From Desulfovibrio sp. (lineage in GTDB: Bacteria; Desulfobacterota; Desulfovibrionia; Desulfovibrionales; Desulfovibrionaceae): a DNA stretch of 64,000 bases. Under the pieces are notes generated by a model. It worked only from the letters and a program-made list of their open reading frames with translations. It had not been told where the DNA came from and did not search any database. Of this stretch, positions 1 to 7,112 are shown piece by piece; within the stretch, counting starts at the first letter, position 1, and each line of letters opens with the position of its first letter. The position numbers were made by a program, and so were the translations under genes. The stretch covers positions 110,929-174,928 of the forward strand of contig JACRDI010000028.1 in assembly GCA_016218665.1 (NCBI GenBank). The letters run 5' to 3'.

Positions 1-642
1 CAAAAGCTCGGCGACCTGCGCATGCAGCTCATCCGCATGGCCGCCCTGGCCGAGCAGGCCGTGCAGAACGCCTGCCGCTCCTACCTGGAGCACGACACCG
101 ATCTCGCCGAAGGCGTGGTCATGAACGACATGGCCATCAACGACCTGGAAGACCAGATCGACGCCTTCAACCTGGAGCTGCTGGCCCTGGACCAGCCCAT
201 GGCCTGTGATCTGCGCCTCATCATCGGCTCCATGCGCATCACCATGAACCTGGAGCGCGTGGGCGACGAGGCTGTGAACCTGGCCCACCGCACCCTGTTC
301 CTCTCCACCCGCCCGCCCCTGCCGGACAACCCGCGCATGGCCCAGCTGTGCGCCCACGTGCAGGACATGCTCGCCAAATCCGTGCGCGCCCTGGTGGACG
401 GGGACTCCGCCCTGGCCGGAGACATCTGCGGCATGGACCACCGCGCCGACGAGCTGTCCCTGAAGGTCCTGAAGGAAGCCATCAACAACATGGTGGACGA
501 GACCCGCATCGTCGAACGCGGCGTGCACGTCATCATGGCCTCCCGCCACCTGGAACGCATCGGCGACCTGGCCACCAACATCGCCGAGGCCGTCATCTTC
601 ATCAAGGAAGGACAGAACGTGAAGCACAGGTGCAAGGGCTAG
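1..642 (+). CDS. phoU: PhoU-family phosphate signalling protein (5' end outside window)
   Basis: The reading frame is already open at base 1 and continues through the ATG at 22, so the N-terminus lies upstream of the window. The visible part of about 213 residues is helical, with the two-fold PhoU pattern: MNDMAINDLEDQIDAFNLEL in the first repeat and MDHRADELSLKVLKEAINNM in the second, each followed by an RHLERIGD/MNLERVGDEAVN helix. PhoU proteins couple the Pst phosphate transporter to the PhoR/PhoB two-component system and act as peripheral cytoplasmic metal-binding proteins. No pst or phoR gene is visible on this side; they would be expected to the left. Family assignment is firm; the partner genes are inferred. 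Confidence 0.93.
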   Translation, partial: QKLGDLRMQLIRMAALAEQAVQNACRSYLEHDTDLAEGVVMNDMAINDLEDQIDAFNLELLALDQPMACDLRLIIGSMRITMNLERVGDEAVNLAHRTLFLSTRPPLPDNPRMAQLCAHVQDMLAKSVRALVDGDSALAGDICGMDHRADELSLKVLKEAINNMVDETRIVERGVHVIMASRHLERIGDLATNIAEAVIFIKEGQNVKHRCKG

Positions 643-655
643 GGAAAGAAGAGCA

Positions 656-741
656 GGGGCGTCGCCCCTTGAACCCCGCTGGGGCTCTGCCCCAGGCCCC
701 GCCAGGGAACATTCGTTCGGAGGGTATGACCCCCTGGACCC
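656..741. repeat. GC-rich intergenic repeat, expanded variant
   Basis: This is a longer relative of the 48-nt element at 60943-60990 and 63873-63920. It shares the GGGGC..GCCCCTTGA start and the GGGTATG..CCCCCTGGACCC end, with extra GC-rich stem sequence between. It follows phoU directly and could fold into nested hairpins. The rest of 643-1064 holds only this repeat and the hairpin at 801-842; no gene there is supported. Confidence 0.5.
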
Positions 742-800
742 GAATAGGGGGGGAAACGCCCACGCCTAAGGATGAGGGCAGACCAGACAGTTCTCACTTT

Positions 801-842
801 CCGAGCGGTCCTTGCGGCGCATGCGCCGCTAGGACCGCTCGG
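801..842. terminator. Near-perfect 42-nt palindrome downstream of phoU
   Basis: Arms CCGAGCGGTCCT and AGGACCGCTCGG (12 bp) flank a T-T mismatch, then GCGGCGC and GCGCCGC around a central AT. There is no U-tract on either strand, so it could be a factor-assisted terminator, an mRNA 3'-end stabiliser or a protein-binding dyad. Only one copy is seen in the window. Confidence 0.5.
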
Positions 843-1064
843 CCATTACAAGGACAACGCCCGCCTGAGGACCAGGAAAAGCCTGAAGCGAACCAGCCGG
901 ACCCGCCGCGCGGATTGCCCGCTCCGGTGGCCTAGCGCCGGGCGGGAAATCCGCGCCAACGGGAGTCCAGAGGGCCTCGTGCCCTCTGGCCGCCGGAGGC
1001 TCTTCGCCTTCTCCCGCGCCCCTGGCACCTTGCGCGCGGCCCGCAACGGGGGTAGGAGGCGCTC

Positions 1065-1634
1065 ATGAGGCCCCGTCGCAGACTCCAGCATCCGGGACGC
1101 GAGTCCCGCCACCGCAGGGTGGACGAGACGCTCATCATGCGGCTGTTGTCGCGCTACGACAAGAAGGGCGGGCTGCCGCTGGTGCGCCTGTGGAAGAGCT
1201 GGGAGGACGTGGTGGGGCCCGAGGTGGCGGAGCTGGCCCGGCCCCTGGGGCACAAGGAGGGCACGCTGGTGCTCTGCGCCCAGGACTCCATCGCCGCGCA
1301 GCAGCTCAGCTACTATGTTCCCGAGCTGCTGGAGCGGGTGAACGCGTTTTTCGAGCAGGAAGTCTTTGACAAAGTGCGGTTCGAGCTGCTAGATGGCAGA
1401 GTTCCTTTGGGACGGCACAGTGGAGAGGAGCCTGCTCCCCGCGCTGCGCCGCCAAGAAAGCCGAGTAATCTCGGCGGTCTGGTCGGCAAGATTGATCCGG
1501 AAAGCGCCGTTGGCCGTTCGTACATGGCCTTTGTGCGGCACTTTGCCGGCCTGCAGGACGATGACGCCTCCGGCGCAAGCCGGGCGGACACAGAGAATAC
1601 TCGCCCCACCGGGGCGCCAAGGAGAAGGAAATGA
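1065..1634 (+). CDS. dciA: DciA / DUF721-family protein
   Basis: The protein has 189 residues and starts at the ATG preceded by GGAGG five bases upstream. Residues about 25-105 carry the DUF721 signature: W..VVGPEVAELARPLG, a short strand with LVLCAQDSIAAQQLS, and a following LLERVN helix. The basic, Arg-rich tails are typical of the family. DciA is the helicase operator that helps load DnaB in bacteria lacking DnaC or DnaI; this role is known from the family and is not shown here. The stop overlaps the next gene by ATGA, so the two are probably translated together. Confidence 0.82.
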   Translation: MRPRRRLQHPGRESRHRRVDETLIMRLLSRYDKKGGLPLVRLWKSWEDVVGPEVAELARPLGHKEGTLVLCAQDSIAAQQLSYYVPELLERVNAFFEQEVFDKVRFELLDGRVPLGRHSGEEPAPRAAPPRKPSNLGGLVGKIDPESAVGRSYMAFVRHFAGLQDDDASGASRADTENTRPTGAPRRRK

Positions 1635-1987
1635 GCCAGGAAGTTTTGGAAATGACCTTTGAGAGCCTGGGCCTGACCAAGCCTCTGGACAAGATGACCG
1701 CCAAGGAGCTGCGCGCTCTGGTGGTGGCCAAGAAAATCCCCTCCATCGTGGGTGCCAGCGGCATGCAGAAGGAAGAGCTCGTCGTCGCCATCAAGGGCGT
1801 GTTCGGCATCGTCGACGAAGAGGGCGCCGTCTCCCCCTACAAGGACCAGATCGTCAACATGAAGCGCAAGATCCGCGAGATGCGCGTGGAGAAGACCGGT
1901 GTGGAAGGCCGTCAGGCCCGCACCCAGCTCCGCCGCAAGATCAACAAGCTCAAGAAGCGCACGCGCCGTCTGGCCGCCGCGCTGTAG
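1631..1987 (+). CDS. Small Rho-N/SAP-like basic protein
   Basis: The 118-residue protein starts at an ATG overlapping the dciA stop and is preceded by GGAGAAGG. Residues about 10-60 resemble the Rho termination factor N-terminal (SAP-like) helix-extended-helix fold: L..MTAKELRALVVAKKIP followed by MQKEELVVAIKGVFG. The C-terminus is a highly basic helix rich in Arg and Lys (RRKINKLKKRTRRL), which suggests nucleic-acid binding. The gene was probably cotranscribed with dciA. Its function is not established; only the N-terminal fold similarity is offered. Confidence 0.7.
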   Translation: MSQEVLEMTFESLGLTKPLDKMTAKELRALVVAKKIPSIVGASGMQKEELVVAIKGVFGIVDEEGAVSPYKDQIVNMKRKIREMRVEKTGVEGRQARTQLRRKINKLKKRTRRLAAAL

Positions 1988-2061
1988 TTTTTTGGCGCAG
2001 GGCACACTTCGGGGTTGACAAGAACGCCCCGAAGCCAGTATCACGTGCCCTCGCAACCTGC

Positions 2062-2135
2062 TGGGGGATCGTATAAAGGCAATACTACGGGTTCTGGCTC
2101 CGTCAATCGAGGTTCGATTCCTCGTCCCCCAGCCA
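2062..2135 (+). tRNA. tRNA-Gln (anticodon CUG)
   Basis: The acceptor stem TGGGGGA pairs with TCCCCCA, the discriminator is G and CCA is encoded (2133-2135). The anticodon stem ACGGG/TCCGT closes a seven-base loop TTCTGGC with anticodon CTG. The T-arm is GAGG-TTCGATTC-CTC. The gene lies eight bases before tRNA-Glu, so the two are probably cotranscribed. Confidence 0.95.
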
Positions 2136-2143
2136 CCTCACCC

Positions 2144-2221
2144 GTCCCCATCGTCTAGCCTGGTCCAGGACGACGGCCTTTCACGCCGTTAACAGGGGTT
2201 CAAATCCCCTTGGGGACGCCA
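2144..2221 (+). tRNA. tRNA-Glu (anticodon UUC), prophage integration target
   Basis: The acceptor GTCCCCA pairs with TGGGGAC, the discriminator is G and CCA is encoded. The anticodon loop CTTTCAC in stem ACGGC/GCCGT gives UUC. The 3' 44 bases are repeated at 51706-51749, so this copy is a hybrid: its 5' part is host DNA and its 3' part was supplied by the phage attP, keeping the tRNA functional after integration. Confidence 0.96.
2178..2221 (+). repeat. attL core (44 nt, 3' end of tRNA-Glu)
   Basis: The sequence runs from within the anticodon loop (CTTTCACG) through the T-arm to GCCA, and is identical to 51706-51749. Identity is lost on both sides: the upstream base is C here and G at attR, and the downstream bases are ACG here and GCA at attR. 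The crossover therefore lies inside these 44 bases. Confidence 0.95.
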
Positions 2222-2246
2222 ACGATTCCAGACTGTTGTAGCACAG

Positions 2247-3413
2247 TTAGTTTACAGTTGCCCTGCGGATATCCCTACGGATATCCCCCAATGAGCCTCC
2301 GAAGTTCGCATCTTCGGAGGCTTTTTGCATCAGCGGGAACGGCACAACCTTGCCACCCTCGCGCATGGCCGCCTCCCTCAACCTGTCCAGATCGAGCCCG
2401 AGCCTCTTGAGGTATCTCTCCGTGGTCGAGGCGTTTTCGTGCCTCAACCACTTCTGGATCTCGTGCAGCCTCGCACCAGACCTGTAGAGCATGACCGCCC
2501 GCAGATGCCGGATGGCATGCAGCCCAAACTGCTTCACACGCGCACGGCGGCACATCGTTTCCATGAAGTGCTGCCGCGACCGGTAGGGCTCGCCAGGCTG
2601 GTGATGCGGGCTCGGGCTGTCGTCCAGGCAGGTGAACACGTGTTCCGTCTTGTACGGCCGCTCCGCCTTCCACCACTGCAGCGCAGCGCGCAGATCCGGC
2701 AGAAGCGGGAGCCAATCCTCGCGCCACGAGCCGTCCTTCGTCTTTCTGGTGTACAGACGGATTCGGCTGGAGCGGAAGTCGACATCCTCCCACTTGAGAC
2801 GGAAGAGCTCTTCTCGCCGTGCAGCGGTCAGCAGATAGGCCAACAGCATGACACGGTTCTGCCCCTCCGCCGCTTCAAGCACTTTCCAGAAGTCTTCTTC
2901 CTCTGGGACATAGCGAGGGGTGCGCTTTTCAGGGAAGCGCTCCACCGCAAGGAACGGGTTTTCAGTCCCGAGCGGGAAGCCCTCCATGAACTTGCGCCCC
3001 CAGGTCCAGGCCGCCGCAAGGTTCTTGCGGTCACGGTTCGCGCTGTTCCCGGACCGGGTGTCGCACTGGGCCTGCAGCAGCTTGAGGGCAAATCCCGGCG
3101 TGATTTCGGTCAGGCCGGCATCGGCGATGGTTTCGAGCAACTTGGTCATGGCGCCACGCTTCTCACTAAGAGTTTTCGTGCAGCGTCTGCGCTGCACGTC
3201 CTCCAGGTATGAAACGGCCCAGGCCAAGGGCGTCGGCACGGGATGCGAGTTCAGCGCTTCCACAAGCTCGCGCCTTTTGTCCCGCTCCCAGATGATTGCC
3301 TTGCGTTCTTCCTTCGGGCCGCTGCCGAACCAGCAGCTCGCCACTATCCTGCCCGCGATCTTGACGACCGCGCGCCACCTGAGAGTGCCCCGACGAATGG
3401 TCTCCGTTGGCAT
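2247..3413 (-). CDS. int: Tyrosine recombinase integrase
   Basis: The protein has 388 residues. Residues about 60-135 form a core-binding SAM-like domain and 165-345 the catalytic domain. The visible catalytic set is Arg199/200 in LLTAARREEL, HAIRH (His299, Arg302), His325 in WLRHEN and the nucleophile Tyr334 in TERYLKRL. It should catalyse integration and excision at the tRNA-Glu site next to it. The C-terminal tail (DIRRDIRR) is encoded by the GGATATCC repeats. The start ATG lies inside the upstream HTH gene in another frame, so translation may be coupled. Confidence 0.95.
   Translation of the reverse strand: MPTETIRRGTLRWRAVVKIAGRIVASCWFGSGPKEERKAIIWERDKRRELVEALNSHPVPTPLAWAVSYLEDVQRRRCTKTLSEKRGAMTKLLETIADAGLTEITPGFALKLLQAQCDTRSGNSANRDRKNLAAAWTWGRKFMEGFPLGTENPFLAVERFPEKRTPRYVPEEEDFWKVLEAAEGQNRVMLLAYLLTAARREELFRLKWEDVDFRSSRIRLYTRKTKDGSWREDWLPLLPDLRAALQWWKAERPYKTEHVFTCLDDSPSPHHQPGEPYRSRQHFMETMCRRARVKQFGLHAIRHLRAVMLYRSGARLHEIQKWLRHENASTTERYLKRLGLDLDRLREAAMREGGKVVPFPLMQKASEDANFGGSLGDIRRDIRRATVN
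2267..2286. promoter_or_regulatory. Candidate integrase arm-type sites (left arm)
   Basis: Two GGATATCC copies (2267-2274, 2279-2286) are spaced 12 bp apart, inside the 3' end of the integrase gene. A matching pair with the same 12-bp spacing lies at 51600-51619 beside attR. The position relative to the att cores fits arm-type integrase or excisionase binding sites; this role is inferred. Confidence 0.5.
2294..2326 (+). terminator. Intrinsic terminator reading out of the tRNA operon, inside the integrase 3' end
   Basis: An 11-bp stem AGCCTCCGAAG/CTTCGGAGGCT with a seven-base loop is followed by TTTTT on the plus strand. It lies 73 nt after tRNA-Glu and inside the codons of the integrase C-terminus. 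It would stop the tRNA transcript that lost its own terminator on integration. Confidence 0.75.
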
Positions 3414-3621
3414 CGATGAATCCCCTTATTCGGTTTTCAAAGAACCGCAGGCGTCCAGCAACCCACACGCCGCCAAGGGAGACATGGTATTTTTTCACCG
3501 TGCGGACGTCCAGCCCCAACACCTTGGCCACGTCCTTCGCGGCCATTGGCGCACCAAGGCCTTCAAGGATGCGGCCGCTTACGCCGCTCTGTGTTCTGGT
3601 TGAAGCGTCCATACCCGTCAC
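3166..3621 (-). CDS. HTH protein, excisionase-like (C-terminal extent uncertain)
   Basis: The GTG start is preceded by GAGGGGACGACT. Residues about 15-75 look like a winged-helix/excisionase DNA-binding region: MAAKDVAKVLGLDVRTVKKY followed by GGVWVAGRLRFFENRIRGF. After residue about 72 the frame overlaps the integrase gene by 248 nt in another frame, and the translation there looks like a shadow of int, rich in Gly, Arg and Ala. The functional protein may be only the N-terminal 75 residues with an incidental tail. Position just upstream of int fits an excisionase or integration regulator. Assignment is by fold and context only. Confidence 0.5.
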   Translation of the reverse strand: MTGMDASTRTQSGVSGRILEGLGAPMAAKDVAKVLGLDVRTVKKYHVSLGGVWVAGRLRFFENRIRGFIDANGDHSSGHSQVARGRQDRGQDSGELLVRQRPEGRTQGNHLGAGQKARACGSAELASRADALGLGRFIPGGRAAQTLHENS

Positions 3622-3691
3622 AGTCGTCCCCTCTTGCTACACCATGGCAGGCGCTTTTTGCGCCCACGGCCATACGCCGCGTCTCTGGCGG

Positions 3692-4132
3692 CTATTCCTC
3701 AAGCTCCCCTTCCAGGGTAGAAATCAGGTCAGGATGGACAGAGAAGACCGCAAGCCCCAGTTCCGCCGATGCGCGAATGAAGCGCGACTGCTGGTTGCCG
3801 GAAACGACGACCACGCGGCTGGCCACAGCCTCGTCCACCCACACCGTCACGTGGTGCTTCTGCCCGCCACGCCGGTCCAGGCGGTCCATGAGCTCTGGCG
3901 CCTCGCCAAACACGCCGAGGCCAAGCCGGACGCTTGCCCGCAAGAACCGCGACACCTGGCGCCCGCTGCCGAAGCGCCGCAGCTCGGCGTACAGGCGCTC
4001 GTCCACCCAGAAGGAGAGCATGGCGTCTCGGCTCGAACCTCTGGCTCCGGCGAACAAGAGTTCCTCGCTCAGGGTGGAATCCTGTTTGCGCCAGCCGAGC
4101 CACTCGATGATGGTGTTCCACAGCTTGAACAT
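3692..4132 (-). CDS. Tandem ribbon-helix-helix-like protein
   Basis: The protein has 146 residues and an internal duplication. Residues 38-86 (LSFWVDERLYAEL, then QVSRFLRASVRLGLGVF, then PELMDRL) align with 92-140 (VTVWVDEAVASRV, then QQSRFIRASAELGLAVF, then PDLISTL). Each half has the strand-helix-helix plan of Arc/MetJ repressors, so one chain may form the whole RHH dimer. GGGGG four bases before the ATG serves as RBS, and the gene starts eight bases after the upstream HTH gene stops, so the two form an operon. A role in phage gene control is inferred; the target is unknown. Confidence 0.6.
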   Translation of the reverse strand: MFKLWNTIIEWLGWRKQDSTLSEELLFAGARGSSRDAMLSFWVDERLYAELRRFGSGRQVSRFLRASVRLGLGVFGEAPELMDRLDRRGGQKHHVTVWVDEAVASRVVVVSGNQQSRFIRASAELGLAVFSVHPDLISTLEGELEE

Positions 4133-4140
4133 ACAGCCCC

Positions 4141-4425
4141 CTATCCCTTGAAGGCGCTTTCGAACTCTTCGTGCAGGGAAGCGATGTGCCGAGGCTTGGG
4201 CCCCGGCTTTACGTCAAGCGGCTCTGGAAGCAGCTCCCTGGGAACACCGATGGCGATGAGCTGCGCGTGGCGGTGTGTGGGCATCCTGTCCCCGTGGCAC
4301 AGGTTCGACACCCGCACTCCGGTTATGCCCATCCTCCGCCCCATCTCGTTGTAGGAGACGCCCTGGCGCTCCTTCCACACTTCGAGAAGCTCTTGCCGAG
4401 TCAGAATAATTCCGTTAGCACTCAA
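4141..4425 (-). CDS. HTH regulator, leftward lysogeny gene
   Basis: The frame is open from a GTG at 4506, but a TTG at 4425 with GGAG six bases upstream is the better start and leaves a proper divergent promoter region. The resulting 94-residue protein contains a Cro/CI-type HTH at about 10-60: LLEVWKERQGVSYNEMGRRM, then GITGVRVSNLCHGDRMP. The C-terminus is short and lacks a LexA/S24 peptidase domain. It is transcribed away from another HTH gene at 4550 across an operator-like dyad, the usual layout of a lysis-lysogeny switch. Which of the two is the prophage repressor cannot be told from sequence. Confidence 0.65.
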   Translation of the reverse strand: MSANGIILTRQELLEVWKERQGVSYNEMGRRMGITGVRVSNLCHGDRMPTHRHAQLIAIGVPRELLPEPLDVKPGPKPRHIASLHEEFESAFKG

Positions 4426-4518
4426 AGCTGACTCCGTTGCTCTTGGATGTGTTCTGTTTGCGAGCCCACGAGTTGGCGCGCAAATCCTGTTTGCACACAA
4501 ACTCACAAAAAGTCAACA

Positions 4519-4547
4519 TTCTCATAAAAAATCATGAGAAGTTTCTC
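4519..4547. promoter_or_regulatory. Operator-like dyads in the divergent regulator region
   Basis: There is a perfect 7-bp inverted repeat, TTCTCAT (4519-4525) and ATGAGAA (4534-4540), around an A-rich 8-bp centre. A second one, GAGAA-gt-TTCTC, overlaps it at 4536-4547. Together they sit just before the ATG at 4550 and overlap its RBS, so a bound repressor would block that gene. AGTCAA at 4511-4516 is a possible -35 (TTGACT) for the leftward gene, but no good -10 matches it. Confidence 0.6.
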
Positions 4548-4549
4548 TG

Positions 4550-5014
4550 ATGCCTAATTTTGCCGACAGGTTAAACGCCACCATTCTGGCCCTGAAAGTG
4601 CGCAAAGGGGATTTCGCTGAGGCTGGCGGAGTCAACGGCGCAACTCTTGGTGGTTACCTCAACGATGGCCGCCTCCCAAACCAGCGGACGCTTGCGAACT
4701 GGGTCAAAAAATACAATCTGAATGCCCACTGGCTTCTTACCGGCGAAGGCGAAATGTTTCTGGCTGACCACCAGGTGCCGCTGACACACCCCCTAGCCCA
4801 GCGAGTGAACCAGGTGGCCCTTGTGATGGCCGAGTCCGGCGTCGATGACCTGGAACTTTTGCGCACTGTGCGCGCCATGGTCGAGGGCGAGATGGACAAG
4901 CTGATACGCGCGCGAGGGGGATATGGAGCCGCCGAACCAGCGGCTCGCTTGCCCCGGGCGGCGGAGGATGCCGCAGCGTACCCCGCCCGGAAGAAAGCAG
5001 CGGGAGACGACTAA
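4550..5014 (+). CDS. CI-like HTH regulator, rightward
   Basis: The protein has 154 residues. The N-terminus has a CI-family HTH (ADRLNATILALKVRKGDFAE, then VNGATLGGYLNDGRLPNQRT) ending in the signature HWLLTGEGEMF at about 60-70. Residues 80-120 are helical and probably dimerise; the tail is low-complexity (Ala, Arg, Lys). No S24 peptidase domain is present, so RecA-dependent self-cleavage is not expected. The gene is followed by its own terminator at 5048-5077 and begins right after the operator dyads. It is the best candidate for one half of the lysogeny switch. Confidence 0.7.
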   Translation: MPNFADRLNATILALKVRKGDFAEAGGVNGATLGGYLNDGRLPNQRTLANWVKKYNLNAHWLLTGEGEMFLADHQVPLTHPLAQRVNQVALVMAESGVDDLELLRTVRAMVEGEMDKLIRARGGYGAAEPAARLPRAAEDAAAYPARKKAAGDD

Positions 5015-5047
5015 AAATGATCCCAGGGCTTGGACAAGGCGACAGGA

Positions 5048-5077
5048 GGGCATGCGGGAAACTGCATGCCCTTTTTT
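5048..5077 (+). terminator. Intrinsic terminator of the rightward regulator
   Basis: GGGCATGC/GCATGCCC (8 bp) with an eight-base loop is followed by TTTTTT, 34 nt after the stop at 5014. It isolates the regulator from the downstream cargo genes. Confidence 0.8.
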
Positions 5078-5210
5078 GCGCCTTATTTGGTTCGGTTTAT
5101 GGCCTTGCGATCATGCGCAGGGCGCCTAGCGTTCTTGACTACATGGGGTGAATACGGAAGAACTGACGACATCCACTCAATATTTTGTCGCAACATCGGG
5201 GTTTTGTATG

Positions 5211-5945
5211 ATGCAACGGAGCGTATACACACTCATCATCGCCTTAGCCATCATCGCACTTCCGAGCTTTGCTATTGCTGGAATTGTTGACCCAGAGCCA
5301 ACAGACGAGCTGCGGAAGATGGCGAGCATGTTCACCGTAAAAGAGAATGCTGCCGCAGCACGCGTGCTATTTAGGCAGGCGGAGGGCATCCCAGATACCA
5401 AGCCGCTGGAGAAAGGAAACCAGTACGCGAGGGCCATCATGATGATGAAAATCGCGTCAGAACGTGGCGATGCTCTCTCTCAGCAAACCATTGGCGTGCT
5501 TTACGAAGATGGACGTGCCGTCCCAAAGGATGTTGTTTTGGCCTTCAAGTGGTTGAAAATGGCAGCTGACCAGGGGCTACCTATTTCTCAAACCCTTGTC
5601 GCGGCCAAGTTTGAATTTGGCGTTGGCGTCCGTCAGGACTATGCGGAGGCCGCAAACTGGTATCTTGCCGCGGCAAACCAGAATTACCCGGCAGCTCAGA
5701 TGCGACTTGGTCTGCTCTACGAGGCCGGGAAGGGTGTCGCACGCGATATTGTTGTCGCATACTGCTGGTTACTGCTGGGTGCATCGGCTGGTGACTTGGC
5801 CGCGCAAACAGAGCGAACACGCGTTGAGCGCCAACTCACAAGACAGCAGATCGCGGAAGCGCAAGAGATGGCGCGCACATGGTCAAGGAATCATCCGACG
5901 CGGTGCATAGACGAAGGCACGTGCCTTCCGTTGGAATTCAAGTAA
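5211..5945 (+). CDS. Secreted Sel1-repeat protein
   Basis: The start is one of two adjacent ATGs (5208/5211), chosen because the next 24 residues form a clear signal peptide (MQRSVYTLIIALAIIALPSF, then AIA before the mature Gly) with GGGG upstream. The mature part has at least three Sel1/TPR-like repeats at about 65-185, seen as GDALSQQTIGVLYEDGRAVP, DYAEAANWYLAAANQNYPAA and RLGLLYEAGKGVARD. Sel1 proteins are periplasmic or extracellular scaffolds for protein contacts. This gene is not needed for a virion, and lies between the lysogeny switch and the late genes, so it is probably lysogenic cargo. Base composition is lower in GC than its neighbours. Confidence 0.72.
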   Translation: MQRSVYTLIIALAIIALPSFAIAGIVDPEPTDELRKMASMFTVKENAAAARVLFRQAEGIPDTKPLEKGNQYARAIMMMKIASERGDALSQQTIGVLYEDGRAVPKDVVLAFKWLKMAADQGLPISQTLVAAKFEFGVGVRQDYAEAANWYLAAANQNYPAAQMRLGLLYEAGKGVARDIVVAYCWLLLGASAGDLAAQTERTRVERQLTRQQIAEAQEMARTWSRNHPTRCIDEGTCLPLEFK

Positions 5946-6026
5946 AATCCGAGCTTCTCTTCGAAGAGATTTTCCTCAATGGCCAATAAATTACAGGATT
6001 TTTCTACACAGCAGGGAGGGGGACAA

Positions 6027-7112
6027 ATGTCTAGCAAGAAACAAAAGCACGCGAGAAAGAGCACATCCGCTTTGAATGGACACCTTAAGAGTTTTTTCCC
6101 GGGCACAAATAAGCCTCTTATAGATCCATCAGAACTGCTCAACTTGCTGCCGGATGGCGGTGAGTATAAGAAGCTGATCGATGTTGCGACACAGAAAACA
6201 GTTCTTCCAGTTGATGTAATAAAGGTAATACTTGCTGAAATTCAAAAAATTCGCGGAAGAAGTGTTGTATGTTACGTTGGAAATACGATTCGTGGAGGTT
6301 CAAGGTCATCTATTTCAAATGAAGACGACCTTCCGTTTAATGAGATGATACGAACAATTCCAGAGACTGAAAAAGAAATCGATGTGATACTTGTAACGAA
6401 CGGAGGGCTAATCGATCAGGTTCCGAAGTTTGTAAATACACTGCGCCCAAGGTTTGATGTTGTTAATTTTATTTTGCCTGACATGTGCATGAGTGCCGGA
6501 ACGCTTTGGGCTCTTTCTGGAAATTCAATATGTATGAGGAAGGATTCATACATTGGGCCAATTGACCCACAGCTCCCTGACAAGACCGGGCAGTATGGCC
6601 CAATACAATCTCTACTAAATCTTGTGCACCACATTCAGAAGGAAACAGATGAATTACTTAAGAATGGGACACCGTTGCCATGGACATACATCCAGATAAT
6701 TAATCAAATTCCATACGACCGGCTCGGGATGAGCATCACATTAACCGAACATGCGAAACGTATTGCGGCATCATATCTCCGCGAATACAAATTCCGAGAC
6801 TGGACGACCCACAGCACAACAGGGGCACCTGTGACAGAGCAGGAAAAATCCGATAGAGCGGATTACGTTGCTGGGCTCTTGGCACAAAATTCGCATTGGA
6901 AATCACATGGGCACTGTATCAATAGGGGAAGAGCTTGGGATGAGCTGAAGTTAAAAATCGATCGTGCTGAGGATTTCTCGGGACTCGAATCTCAGCTCAG
7001 GAAGTTGATCGCTGTTTTCCGGTTAACGTTTGATGATGGACGAATTGAAAAATTTTTTGTATCATCAGAGTACAATCTGCTTTTCTTTAAAATTGAGGAG
7101 GTTGCGCGATGA
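6027..7112 (+). CDS. SDH-type ClpP-fold serine protease-like protein
   Basis: The start at 6027 is chosen for the strong GGGAGGGGG RBS; an upstream ATG at 5979 lacks one. The product has 361 residues. The crotonase/ClpP-like core at about 80-200 shows VVCYVGNTIRGG, then VILVTNGGLIDQVPKFVNTL and the nucleophile-type motif MCMSAGTLWALSGN, followed by DSYIGPIDPQLP. This matches the serine dehydrogenase proteinase (SDH_sah/SppA-like) family, whose members sit at membranes and lack a known unfoldase. The gene is markedly AT-rich compared with the phage and overlaps the next gene by ATGA. The true substrate and any anti-phage role are unknown. Confidence 0.75.
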   Translation: MSSKKQKHARKSTSALNGHLKSFFPGTNKPLIDPSELLNLLPDGGEYKKLIDVATQKTVLPVDVIKVILAEIQKIRGRSVVCYVGNTIRGGSRSSISNEDDLPFNEMIRTIPETEKEIDVILVTNGGLIDQVPKFVNTLRPRFDVVNFILPDMCMSAGTLWALSGNSICMRKDSYIGPIDPQLPDKTGQYGPIQSLLNLVHHIQKETDELLKNGTPLPWTYIQIINQIPYDRLGMSITLTEHAKRIAASYLREYKFRDWTTHSTTGAPVTEQEKSDRADYVAGLLAQNSHWKSHGHCINRGRAWDELKLKIDRAEDFSGLESQLRKLIAVFRLTFDDGRIEKFFVSSEYNLLFFKIEEVAR

